From assembly GCA_043753895.1 (NCBI GenBank), contig JAYUWK010000150.1, positions 7,348-71,347 of the forward strand: a DNA stretch of 64,000 nt. The letters run 5' to 3'. The DNA comes from WLMZ01 sp043753895 (GTDB taxonomy: Bacteria > Actinomycetota > Acidimicrobiia > Acidimicrobiales > Ilumatobacteraceae). The notes under the pieces are model-generated. The model was not told the origin of the DNA and did no database searches. It saw nothing but the letters and a program-made list of their open reading frames with translations. Position numbers and translations under genes: made by a program. Position 1 is the stretch's first letter. The number at the start of each line of letters is the position of its first letter. Below are positions 52,331 to 61,953 of the stretch, piece by piece.

Positions 52331-52897
52331 ATGTCCGTTCCGTTCGAATCGCTGGCCGAACTCATGCGCACTCGCCGCACGAGCATGCTCGTCGACAACG
52401 ACCGCAGGGTCCCCGTCGAACTCGTCGAACAACTCTGCGAGCTCGCCCAGTGGGCGCCGAACCACAAGCGCACCTGGCCGTGGCGGTTCGCGTTGTTCAC
52501 CGGTAAAGGCCGATCGCGACTCGGCGAGGCGTTCGCTGCCGACATGGTCGATCGCGACTTCGGCGACGATGCAAAGCGCGCCAAGACCCTCACCAAGTAT
52601 CTCCGTACGCCTGCAGTCGTCGTGGTCGGATGCATCACCGACCCCAAGCCGAGCATGCGCGACGAGAACCGCGATGCGGTCGCGGCGGGTATCCAGAACA
52701 TGCTGCTTGCGGCAACGTCGCTCGGTCTGGCCACCTATTGGGGTACGGCGCCACTCATCGACTCGCCTCGTGTGCTCGAACTGTGCGGGTTCGATGCCGA
52801 TGTTCGCATCATCAACGTGATGTACCTCGGCTGGGCACTCGGCGGCCCCGATGCGCCGCCGCGCCCGCCAGTGACGCTGCAGGTCATCGGAGACTAG
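52331..52897 (+). CDS. Nitroreductase family flavoprotein
   Basis: A 188-residue nitroreductase-fold protein: MRTRRTSMLVDNDRRVPVELVEQLCELAQWAPNHKRTWPWRFALFTG, GIQNMLLAATSLGLATYWGTAP and YLGWALGG, matching FMN-binding family members. It reduces quinones, enones or nitro groups with NAD(P)H. ATG 52331 (or 52319) is the start; operator S8 lies 44 bp upstream. It overlaps the end of the convergent regulator pseudogene by 14 bp. Confidence 0.87.
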   Translation: MSVPFESLAELMRTRRTSMLVDNDRRVPVELVEQLCELAQWAPNHKRTWPWRFALFTGKGRSRLGEAFAADMVDRDFGDDAKRAKTLTKYLRTPAVVVVGCITDPKPSMRDENRDAVAAGIQNMLLAATSLGLATYWGTAPLIDSPRVLELCGFDADVRIINVMYLGWALGGPDAPPRPPVTLQVIGD

Positions 52898-55837
52898 ACA
52901 GCAGATCGCTCGCGTTGCGCGCGGATCCGTCCATACCCAGACGACCTGCGGTCTCGAGTGCCCGTCGGGCATACGGCTCGGCCTCGGCTGACCGACCCAT
53001 TTCCACGAGGTAGCGAGCGAGGTGCAGACGCACGTGCGTGGCCTCGGGATCAAGGCCGGCGCCGTCGCATGCCACGATGCTCGCGTCGAACCACGGGCGG
53101 GCCAGGTCGTAGTCACCCAACGTTGCGCAGAGCATCGCCAAGGGGGTTTTCATCGATCCCATGATCGCCACCGGAGCCGTGGCGAAATCGTCGGATCTGT
53201 CCCTCACAGCCGGCAAGAGCGCAGCCGCGCTCGCGGCGTCGCCCAGGGCGAAGACGAGTTCTGACACGATCGACAACGTCACCAGCACCGTTTGCGCCCC
53301 GTCGAGCACACTCAGCGCACCACCGCGCGACAGCTTGGCCCACAGCTCGGCAGCTTTGTCTCGTTGTCCGTCAGCGCAATAGATCAGTCCAAGAGCTGCC
53401 ATGTACACCTTGAGCGCCGGGTCCTGCTCGATGGTTGCAGCAACGAGTTCTTGTACCTCGGCGAGCTTGCCACGGTGGCGCAGCACCTCGAACTGCAGGG
53501 CGACATACACCGGCAATGCGCGGGCTGGGCGCCGTCGCGCCACATCTGATACCCGAGTTCGGCGACCTCGAGGCCCTCGTCGAATCGACCTGCCGAGATG
53601 AGCAGACTCGCATGCCGCGGATTGAGCAGACTCTGCAGGATCGGTTACGTAAGACGAGACTGGGTCTCGTAGGCCATCGTCATCGTCTCGCGAGCGACCT
53701 TGAATTGACCAGCGGTGAAGGCGCTCGTGATGAGGTTCAGTTCGCCAAAGAATCGAATGTAGTCGTCGCCAAGCTCACACCCCGGCTCGCGCATCTCACG
53801 AGAACGCTCCATCATGTGCAGACCCGACTCGACGATCTCGATCACGATGTACACGCACTGCAGCACCCGCGCAAGCACCACATCGTCGCCCAACTGACGC
53901 GCCAAGCTCTCAGCCTCACGGGCTATCGCGACCTTCTGGGCAAGGTCCTCGTGCCACGCGAGCTCGCTGGCCAACTGCGCACCGATCAGTGCACGCGTGC
54001 GAATGTCCTCGCGTGCTGCATCGCGCAACATCGATTCGAGCGCTGCGACGAGGCTGGCGTCCACTTTGCCAGCGTGTGCACACTCGACGCCAGGACCCGC
54101 ATCGCGTTTCGGTGCAGCAAGACGCGACGCCGGGGGTTGATCGATTGATACAGCGTGTTGCGGACAAGCCCGTGCGAAAACTCCATCGACGAGTGCGAGT
54201 TGCCTGCCTCCACGATCAGGCGGGCCCCCAGAGCGCTGGCCCGGGCATCGTCGACGTTCCGGTCGTCAAGGCCGAGCATGGCGACAACGAGGTCGGGATC
54301 GAAGCGAGCGCCCGCGACGGCAGCGGCCTCGAGTACAGAGAGCGCATCAGTTCCGAGGCGCCGCACGCGTTGATCGACGACAGCACGAATCGACGACGGA
54401 TCTCGATTGCAGAGGGGTCCACAGCCAGTTCGAGCCGATCGCCAACAGTTGCAATTGCACCGGTCTCGGTGAGGCTGCGAACCATCTCCGTCACGAAGAG
54501 GGCATTGCCGCCGCTGGTATCGGCAATCGCGTCCACGGCAACACGCTCGCCCATTTCGAGCTGCCGCCCAACGCCCGCTTCGATCATCGCCGCGACCTCA
54601 TCGGCCACGAAACCACCGACTGGGATCTGTTGGAATCGAGCGGTTCGATGCAAGCGGGCGAACAGATCTGCGACGAATCCATTCGGCTCGGCCTCGGTGT
54701 CACGCATCGTGCACAACAAGAGCACCCGCCCGACTCCAGCAGCAGCGACGAGCGACGACAGGAGTTCTGCGGTGCTTGACGTTGCCCACTGGACGTCGTC
54801 GACGATCAGCAGGACGGGTCGATCAGCCGACATCGCCGAAAGCCACTGCGCAACCGCCCGATACAAATGAAACCGATCGCTGTGAGAGGGTTGGCCAGAG
54901 TTCACCCTCCAGCCCGGGAATTCGCTCGGCCAACTCTGGGGCGAGCCGGGAGAGATGCCGCACTCCCGCTCCGAGATGCTGTGCCAACTCGGCCGGCTCG
55001 CAATGGGCCATCACAAAATCGAGCCACTCAGCGATCGGCTGGAGCGCCGCCGTTGCCTGCTCCTCGCAGCGTCCGATCAACACTGTCACCCCTAGGTCGT
55101 GGAGCCGTTCGGTTACCGCGCTCGCCAAGCGTGTCTCACCGACGCCTGGCTCGCCGATGAGAACGGCTGCTGTGAGTTCTCCTGAAAGGCACAGCTGATA
55201 TTGCTCTGACTGCGTCAAGTTGTTCGTGACGCCCGAAGAAGGGGAAGAGATGGTCGAGCCGCGTGTGCGCAGGCAGGGGAAATCCGAGGCTGTGAGCCGA
55301 TCTCCAGAGCAGCGCCCGCGCCGACACCGGTGTGGCGATGCCCTTCAGCGCAAACGCTACGGGGTCCCCGATGGCAATGTCACACGACGGACTGCCGACC
55401 AGCGCTACCGTGTCGCCGAGCAGCACCTCGTCAGCCTCGGCTCGATCACACAGTCGGGCGGCCACGACGACGGGCATCCCGAACACATCACCGCTTTCGT
55501 ACTTGCAATCGCCCAGCGCGATCCCGATCTTCAGAAGCGGTTGCGTTTCCCCGGTCGCTCGCGCTGCGGCCATGCTCTGTTGGACCTCCGCCGCGGCGAT
55601 CATCGCCATGGCGGCACTCTCGAAGACAAACAGCGATCCGTCGCCCGTGCTCTTGATTTCCTGGCCGTGGCATTTGAGTACTACCCGGCGGACGATCTCG
55701 CCATACCGGTGTCGAACCCGGGTGAATGCTACGTCGCCCACTTCGTCGAGCAGTGAGGTGGATCCAACCATGTCGATGAACATCACGGACAATGTGCGTG
55801 TCGTGACGATCTCGGCCATCCGCCGAGAGTAATCCAT
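52884..55837 (-). pseudogene. Adenylate/guanylate cyclase-AAA ATPase-TPR regulator, broken by several frameshifts
   Basis: Six consecutive minus-strand frame segments make one protein of about 980 residues. 55837-55190: class III cyclase domain (SVMFIDMVGSTSL; STGDGSLFVFES; DVFGMPVVVAARL). 55218-54823: ATPase start, with LIGEPGVGETRLASAV where Walker A GK is GE. 54905-54220: LLIVDDVQWATSS, a Walker B-type region. 54366-54060: ATPase end. 54064-53645 and 53543-52884: TPR-like repeats. At least five shifts are needed to join them. It is either an old pseudogene or a badly sequenced locus. Such proteins sense signals and regulate transcription. Confidence 0.85.
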
Positions 55838-55914
55838 CGCATGAACACCGCTGTGAAGACCACCGCCTCGCTCGCCGGTGACGCTGAGCGTCCTCGACGC
55901 GTAGGGTTTGTGTC

Positions 55915-56561
55915 GTGTCCCTTTCCACTCATGAGCGCGCCCCGCTCGATCCTGACGCCCTCGCCGCGACCATTGCCGAACAGGGTTATGTCATCATCCC
56001 CGATGTCATCGAACCTGCGTTCTGCGACGCGTTGGTCGAGGAGATCAAACGAATCGAGCACGACTACGCCATTGCAGAGGGTGGAAATGACTTCGAGGGG
56101 TTCCATACCAGACGTATCTTCAACGTATTGACCAAGAGTCCGCTGTTCGGTGACGCAGCAATCCACCCGCGCGTGTTGCCGGTGGTGGAAGCCGTCCTCA
56201 AGCCTGGTCATGCACACGACTCCATCGCTGCAGAGATGCCCAGGGGGGCGTGGTCGTGCTCCCCGCCAGCACGTGGCACGGCGGCGGTGCGAACGTCACC
56301 GATCAGCGTCGATACGGCATGAGCGTGCAGTACGTGGCCGGCTGGTGTCGTCAACAGCAAAACCTGATGCTCGGGCTCGCACCCGAACTGGTGAGCACCT
56401 TTCCTACCCGCTTGCAGGAGCTGATCGGCTACAGCATGTATCGCAACGTGATGGGCCACATCGATCGCCAACATCCGTCGATACTGCTAGGCCTCGGTCA
56501 AGCGCCGGAGATTGTGTGGGACAAACTCAGCGGACCAGCAGCGTCGGGCGATCGTGGCTGA
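55915..56561 (+). pseudogene. Phytanoyl-CoA dioxygenase-like gene with internal deletion and frameshift
   Basis: The first frame (55915 to about 56230) encodes the N-terminal part: LAATIAEQGYVIIPDVIEPAFCDALVEEI and LPVVEAVLKPGH. The second frame (from about 56240) resumes GGVVVLPASTWHGGGANVTDQ, with the distal His of the iron site, and runs to the stop at 56561. The central stretch, roughly 80 residues holding the HxD iron ligands, is missing, and the frame changes at the join. It cannot encode an active enzyme. The stop overlaps the GNAT gene start. Confidence 0.8.
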
Positions 56562-57249
56562 TCCGCTCGACAACCCGGTGTGGCACGCCCTCACCGGTCC
56601 ACATGCTCATCTCGCCGACGGTACCGATGCAGCGCTGCGCTACCCGAGCGACGTGGCGTTGTTCTATGGCGTGCCCGACCCGATGGGGCGCGGCGTCACG
56701 GCGATTGCCGATGTTGCCGCACCCGGCGACGTTGCCGTGATCATGTCCACTGGCCAAGTCGCGGCACCCCGCAGCTGGCGGCCGGCCTATTCCGGGCTGT
56801 TTCACCAGATGGAATGCACCGCCGTTACTGCGGGTGTTGGCACAAGCGACCCAATCGACATCGTCCGCCTCGGTGGTGATGATGTCGATGAGATGCTCGC
56901 CCTCGTGGCCCTCACCGAACCAGGCCCGTTCTTGGCTCGCACCCACACGCTGGGCACCTACATCGGCGTGCGCGACTCTGGTCGGCTTGTCGCGATGGCG
57001 GGTCATCGCATGCGTGTCGACGGCGCTACTGAGGTGAGCGCTGTCTGCACACACCCCGATGCTCGCCGACGCGGGTACGCGGCGCATCTCGTGCAACGAC
57101 TCGCCGATGACCTCAACAAGGCTGGAGAGCGCGCCTTTCTGCACGTGTCTGTCGACAACGGCGGAGCGCGTGCCGTCTACGAACGGGTCGGTTTCACGAC
57201 GCGAGCGCTCATCACTATTCAGGTCTATTCGGTCTTCCCGGAGTCATAG
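56554..57249 (+). CDS. GNAT family acetyltransferase (FR47-like)
   Basis: A 231-residue protein. The C-terminal half is an FR47-type GNAT domain: VAMAGHRMRV, EVSAVCTHPDARRRGYAAHLVQRLADD (acetyl-CoA loop RRRGYA) and FLHVSVDNGGARAVYERVGFTTR. The N-terminal 100 residues may be a second, degenerate GNAT-like unit. GTG 56554 overlaps the preceding pseudogene stop. Substrate unknown; probably not a catabolic gene. Confidence 0.85.
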   Translation: MADPLDNPVWHALTGPHAHLADGTDAALRYPSDVALFYGVPDPMGRGVTAIADVAAPGDVAVIMSTGQVAAPRSWRPAYSGLFHQMECTAVTAGVGTSDPIDIVRLGGDDVDEMLALVALTEPGPFLARTHTLGTYIGVRDSGRLVAMAGHRMRVDGATEVSAVCTHPDARRRGYAAHLVQRLADDLNKAGERAFLHVSVDNGGARAVYERVGFTTRALITIQVYSVFPES

Positions 57250-57250
57250 G

Positions 57251-58015
57251 GTGAGTCACGTGAATCCCTCCGACCATCCTGCACCCGACCGAGTCATGCT
57301 CATCACCGGGGGTTCGCGCGGCATCGGCGCAGCCATCGCCCGTGCCGCAACCGCTGCTGGATACGTCGTTGCGATCACATTCGAGACCAGCGATCAGGCC
57401 GCAGATGCGCTCGTCGACGACGGGGATGTAGCCCTCGCGATTCGTTCGGACGCCGGGGACGAAGGCGCCGTGGTCGCCGCGTTCGGTGAGGTGTTGGAAA
57501 CCTTCGGACACGTCGACGTTCTGATCAACAATGTGGGAATTGCCGGCTCGTACGGCAGCATCGACACAGTGAACGCCGAGATGCTGGCCCGGCTCTGGGC
57601 GGTCAACATCACCGGTCCGTTCCTGTTCTCGCGCGAAGCGGTGCGGCACATGTCCACCGCCAACGGTGGACGCGGTGGTTGCATCGTCAACATCTCGTCG
57701 AAGGCAGCGGTACTCGGTGGCAGTGGCGAGTGGGTGCACTACGCCGCATCGAAGGGGGCGCTCGAGACGATGACCACCGGTCTGGCCAAGGAGGTCGCCG
57801 CCGTGGGCATCCGCGTCAACGCCGTGCGCCCGGGTCTGATCGAAACCGATTTCAACGACCACGCGTCACCCGGTCGAGTCGATCGCCTCCGACCCACGGT
57901 GCCGATGCAGCGAAGCGGCACCGTGACAGAAGTTGCGGCCGCGGTGCTGTGGCTCGCCGGCGACGATTCCAGTTACAGCACGGGCGCGTTCATCGACGTG
58001 TCCGGCGGTCGGTGA
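57251..58015 (+). CDS. SDR family oxidoreductase (FabG-like)
   Basis: A 254-residue classical SDR: MLITGGSRGIGAAIARAA cofactor motif near residue 17, NNVGIAG, ISSKAAVLGG and YAASKGALE with catalytic Ser, Tyr and Lys, and TGAFIDVSGGR at the end. It reduces or oxidises a 3-keto/hydroxyacyl or sugar-like substrate. GTG 57251 begins right after the GNAT stop; GTG 57260 with AGGGTGAG upstream is an alternative. Confidence 0.87.
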   Translation: MSHVNPSDHPAPDRVMLITGGSRGIGAAIARAATAAGYVVAITFETSDQAADALVDDGDVALAIRSDAGDEGAVVAAFGEVLETFGHVDVLINNVGIAGSYGSIDTVNAEMLARLWAVNITGPFLFSREAVRHMSTANGGRGGCIVNISSKAAVLGGSGEWVHYAASKGALETMTTGLAKEVAAVGIRVNAVRPGLIETDFNDHASPGRVDRLRPTVPMQRSGTVTEVAAAVLWLAGDDSSYSTGAFIDVSGGR

Positions 58016-58042
58016 CGCCCGAGCGCTGAGTATTGTGGCCCG

Positions 58043-59290
58043 GTGAACCTCGGCGACATCGGCAACATCGAAGCACTCGCAAACGGCAAGCCACTCGATG
58101 GCGTTCGCATCCTCGCGCTCGAGCAGATGCAGGCGCTCCCTTACGCCACGCAACTGTTGTCGCGACTCGGTGCCACTGTCGTGAAGGTCGAGCACCCGAG
58201 CGGAGGCGACTTGGGCCGCGGCTCGCTGCCATCGATGAAGGACCCCGAGGGACGTTCGGTCGGTGCAACCTTCCTGCGAAACAACCTCAGCAAGCAATCG
58301 ATCTGCGTGGACCTGAAGAGCGATGCCGGGCGCGACCTCATTCTGCGCCTCGCGCCTCGCTTCGACATCATTGCCGAGAACTTCAAGGGCGGCGCACTCG
58401 CACGCATGGGCCTCGGCTACGACGACATACGCGCGGTACATCCCCGCGGCATCTACCTCTCGATCTCGGGCTTCGGCAACACCGTCGCAACACCGTACGA
58501 CGGCTGGCCGGCCTACGCCGGCGTGGCTGAGGCGATGAGCGGCCTCTACGAGTGGAAGCGCCCGCCAGGCCAACCACCGGTGGTCAGCCCGGTGGGCGCA
58601 CTCGGCGACATCGGTACCGCGCTGTTCGGCGTGATCGGTGTGCTGGCCGCGCTTCGCCATCGCGACACCACAGGACTCGGCCAATACATCGATGTCGCCA
58701 TGTTCGATGCGATGGTGTCTTTCGCCGATGTGGTCGTGAACTACTGGAGCATGGGCGAGCGGCCCGAACCCGGCCAGGGCGTGAAGATGGTGCTCGACGG
58801 TTTTCCCAGTGGCGATGGATGGTTCATCATCCAGGTCGGCCGCGAGCACGAGTTCGCACGCCTTGCCATGCTCGTCGGTCACCCCGAATGGGTCACCGAC
58901 GCGCGGTTTGCCACTCGCGCCGGGTGGCGCGAGCAGATGGATGTCATCCGCGCCGCGGTCGGCGAGTGGGCCGCGCCGATGAGCAACATCGAGGCATGCC
59001 AGGCGCTGAGCAGTGCCGGCATCGCGGCCGGGCCATGCCTGAGCGCGCAGCAGGTCATCGATGACCCGCATGTGGCGGCGCGCAACATGCTCGTCGCCAT
59101 GCCACGCACCGATGGCGTGGCAGATCCGGTGATCTCCCCCGGCAACCCGGTGAAGATGAGTGCCGTTGCCGATGGGCCCGAGACACGGGTGCCATGGCTC
59201 GGTGAGCATACCGACACGGTGCTGCGCGAAGAATTAGAGCTCAGCGAGTCCGAACTCGCCGACCTGCGCAGCGCCGGCGCGATCGCCTGA
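58043..59290 (+). CDS. CaiB/BaiF family CoA-transferase
   Basis: A 415-residue class III CoA-transferase: GVRILALEQMQALPYATQLLSRLGATVVKVEHPSGGDLGR, NNLSKQSICVDLKS, and IDVAMFDAM with the catalytic Asp near residue 221. It transfers CoA between carboxylic acids. It starts with GTG 27 bp after the SDR gene, in the same direction. It converges on the AMP-ligase gene, and a role in activating an acid for the same pathway is likely. Confidence 0.88.
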   Translation: MNLGDIGNIEALANGKPLDGVRILALEQMQALPYATQLLSRLGATVVKVEHPSGGDLGRGSLPSMKDPEGRSVGATFLRNNLSKQSICVDLKSDAGRDLILRLAPRFDIIAENFKGGALARMGLGYDDIRAVHPRGIYLSISGFGNTVATPYDGWPAYAGVAEAMSGLYEWKRPPGQPPVVSPVGALGDIGTALFGVIGVLAALRHRDTTGLGQYIDVAMFDAMVSFADVVVNYWSMGERPEPGQGVKMVLDGFPSGDGWFIIQVGREHEFARLAMLVGHPEWVTDARFATRAGWREQMDVIRAAVGEWAAPMSNIEACQALSSAGIAAGPCLSAQQVIDDPHVAARNMLVAMPRTDGVADPVISPGNPVKMSAVADGPETRVPWLGEHTDTVLREELELSESELADLRSAGAIA

Positions 59291-59311
59291 ATTGCTGCGC
59301 ACGTTGCGCAG

Positions 59312-60754
59312 TCAGCTGCGTTCCTCGCGCAGTGCGTGGCGGCGAACCTTGCCCGCGTCGTCGCGGACCACATCGGTGGTGAAGTCGTACGAACGCGGGA
59401 TCTTGTAGCGCACCAACCGATCGGCGAGAAACTCACTCATCTCATCTGCGGTGATCGGCGCGCTGACCTGCACCACGGCGTGAATGCGGTTGCCGAGGTC
59501 ATCGTCGGGCAACCCAATGGCGGCACACGACACCACGTTGGGGTGCTCGTCGATCGCGGCCTCGATCTCGGCCGGATAGATGTTCGCGCCTCCCGACAGA
59601 ATCATGTCGCTGCGACGGTCGGCGAGATACAGGTAGCCGTCTTTGTCCATGTAACCCATGTCGCCGAGGCTCTCCCAGCCATCGGGGCTCACCCGCGCCT
59701 CGGCGCCGATGTACTCATAGCTCTTGCGGTCGCTACCCGTGCGCATGAACACCTCACCCACTTCGCCAGCGGGCAGCACTGCAAAGGTCTCGGGGTCCTG
59801 AATTCGCATCTCGCCCGCAACAGGGCGACCCACCGAACCGCGGTGCGCCATCCATTCATCGCCGCGAATGATCGTGACCGATTGCGCCTCGGTGCCGGCA
59901 TACAACTCGAAGATCTTCTCGCCACCGAGCCAGTTGATCCAGGTCTCCTTGAGCCATGGGGGGCACGGCGAGGCCATATGCCACACGGTCTGCAGTGACT
60001 CCACGTTGTAGCGCTCGCGCACGTCGTCGGCAAGGCGCGTGATGCGCTGCATCATCGTCGGCACGAGCAGGATCCAATCGGGTTCGTGCTCGTGGATGGC
60101 GGCCAAGGTGGCCTCGGCTTCGAACTTGGGCAGGATGACCACGTGGTTGCCCTGCATCAACGCACTGGCCGAGAAGCTGAAGGGCGCATTGTGATACAGC
60201 GGCCCGGGCACGAATGCCACACCGTCGCGCTTTTGACCCATACCGGGTGCTTCGGTGTTGGTGATGCCGGGGTCGGACGCGACGATCAGTTTCGGGCGAC
60301 CCGTGGAACCCCCCGAGGTGGGTGCCTTCCAACGCTCGGTGATCACATCGGGCAGTTCCGAATCGTCTATCGATTCATCGGGCTGAAAGCCAATGGGGAC
60401 GACTCGACGGTTCGGGTGTGCCTCTGGATGCGCGCCGACCACCAACGACGAGTCGGCGAGCTCGACGATGGCTTGGCGCTCGCGGTCGGGAAGCCGGTAG
60501 CTGATCGGTTGTGGGGTGGCCCCCAGTTTCCACGCGGCCACGCATGCCTCGAAGAACCCGATCGAGTTGGGCAGGCCAACCGTGACGAACGATCCCTTTG
60601 TCACGCCGAGTTCGGCAAAGGCGCGAGCGAGACGGTTGGTGCGCGACTCGAATTCGGCCCAGGTGACCGACTCGTCACCACAGGTGATCGCCGGCCGATC
60701 GGGCTGACGGGCGGCATTGTCCGCGATCGCGCGGCTGTACGACAACATGGCCAT
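59312..60754 (-). CDS. AMP-forming acyl-CoA synthetase (steroid/bile-acid-CoA-ligase-like)
   Basis: A 480-residue ANL-superfamily ligase: KAPTSGGSTGRPKLIVAS near residue 165 is the P-loop, ELYAGTEAQ the A5 motif, and SLGDMGYMDKDGYLYLADRRSDMI the hinge region; the A10 lysine is in DAGKVRRHAL. The TSGGSTGRPK P-loop is typical of bile-acid and steroid CoA ligases. It is shorter than FadD3/FadD19. GGAGG stands 8 bp before ATG 60754. It lies 16 bp after the broken Rieske gene, so both probably read from operator S9. Confidence 0.87.
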   Translation of the reverse strand: MAMLSYSRAIADNAARQPDRPAITCGDESVTWAEFESRTNRLARAFAELGVTKGSFVTVGLPNSIGFFEACVAAWKLGATPQPISYRLPDRERQAIVELADSSLVVGAHPEAHPNRRVVPIGFQPDESIDDSELPDVITERWKAPTSGGSTGRPKLIVASDPGITNTEAPGMGQKRDGVAFVPGPLYHNAPFSFSASALMQGNHVVILPKFEAEATLAAIHEHEPDWILLVPTMMQRITRLADDVRERYNVESLQTVWHMASPCPPWLKETWINWLGGEKIFELYAGTEAQSVTIIRGDEWMAHRGSVGRPVAGEMRIQDPETFAVLPAGEVGEVFMRTGSDRKSYEYIGAEARVSPDGWESLGDMGYMDKDGYLYLADRRSDMILSGGANIYPAEIEAAIDEHPNVVSCAAIGLPDDDLGNRIHAVVQVSAPITADEMSEFLADRLVRYKIPRSYDFTTDVVRDDAGKVRRHALREERS

Positions 60755-60770
60755 GGTATGTCCTCCGGTA

Positions 60771-61908
60771 TTACGAATTGAGCGCAGAGCGCCAGGTGGT
60801 GTGCCAGTGCTGCAGCATGGGTTCCACCCTGCCGAACACGAATCGATTGAGTCCCGCCTCTGCGCCGCGCTGGCACTGCTCGGCCACGGGGAAGTCCTCG
60901 GTGCCGACGATGAGGGCGGCGAAGTCGGCGCCGCGTGTGCGAGCAGCGCGCTCGTCGTCGCTCTCCACAGGTCGAATGCTCGCCTCGGTGAGCTCGACGG
61001 TGCACTCCCCGGCATGGCGCCCCGGGTAGATGCGGAACATCTGACTGCTCACGGGTGTCTCGAGCAACACGCACGACGGGAAGAACGTGTGCACGACGCT
61101 GATTGGTTTGGGCTCGGGCCACTCGGACTCGGCGAGGTCCACCATGGCCACAGCGGCTCGGGTGGGGAATGCCCACCGACCGTGGCGCCCGAACGTGTCG
61201 TGCACCGCGTTGTTGACCACGAGTGCGCTGAGGGTCTCGCGGTGCAGATACGCGATGTGATACGCCTCGAGGCTCACGTCGAAAGCGATCTTCCAGTTGG
61301 CCTGCAGGGTCCAACGGTGCTGGCACACCACCTCGTGCGTCTCGTAGCTGTACCCACTGAGCTGCGGCGCAATATCGGCGTAGGCGGCCAAAGGGTCGAC
61401 ATCGTCGGACAGGCCGACCACCAACAGACCCACAACGCTGGCGATCGGCAATGGCTGCAGCGAAAGCGTGGCGCGATCGATCTCCTCGAAACCCCACGCT
61501 TCTGGCTGGCCGACCACCGCGCCACCGATGTCGAACGTCCAGAAGTGATACGGGCAGGTGAAGCGTCGTGCCTCGCCACAGCCCGTTGCGACCTGCGCTC
61601 CGCGATGCGTGCAGGCCGCCCTCGCCGTCGCGCGTGATGAGCACGGGCAGACCCGCGACATCCTTGGTGACGAAGCTGTTCGGGGCGGGCAGTTCACCTT
61701 CCCAGCCGACAACGTGCGCACCATGACGGAAGAACAGGTCGCGCTCGCGCTCGAACTGCACCGGATCGGTGAAAATCGACGCCGGCTCGGACATGGCATG
61801 CGGAGCCGTGTCGAGCGAACCCTCGCGGATGCGCTCGACGATGCGCCTGGTGAGATCTCGTGGGAAGCGGCTCGGTGTCGCAGTGACCGGATCGTCGACG
61901 GCAGTCAT
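60771..61908 (-). pseudogene. Rieske non-haem iron oxygenase alpha subunit, disrupted by a small deletion/frameshift
   Basis: The first frame (61908 to about 61622) encodes the N-terminus up to LPVLITRDGEGG. A second frame (from about 61615) continues CTHRGAQVATGCG and CPYHFW, the Rieske 2Fe-2S ligands, then EAYHIAYLH with the mononuclear-iron His pair. About five residues that normally precede the first Rieske Cys are missing at the join, so both a short deletion and a frame change occurred. The rest of the protein is intact in the second frame. It may be a pseudogene or a sequence error. It would hydroxylate an aromatic or steroid-like acid. Operator S9 abuts the start codon. Confidence 0.82.
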
Positions 61909-61929
61909 ATCTGACAGTGTGTCAGAAAC
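61907..61929. promoter_or_regulatory. Operator site S9, abutting the start codon
   Basis: Half-sites ATATCTGAC and GTCAGAAAC around spacer AGTGT. Its edge covers the ATG of the Rieske gene (61906-61908, minus strand), so it directly precedes the Rieske/AMP-ligase operon. Confidence 0.82.
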
Positions 61930-61953
61930 GACCGGACGTGACCGCAGGCGGGG

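Noticed and set aside
59312..60754. AMP ligase as FadD3 (HIP-CoA ligase)
   Set aside because: It is somewhat shorter, its P-loop is of the bile-acid-ligase type, and no HIP genes are adjacent; a specific name is not justified.
60771..61908. Rieske gene as the steroid 9alpha-hydroxylase KshA
   Set aside because: The sequence around the Rieske ligands and the iron site does not follow KshA as I know it; it fits general ring-hydroxylating alpha subunits better.
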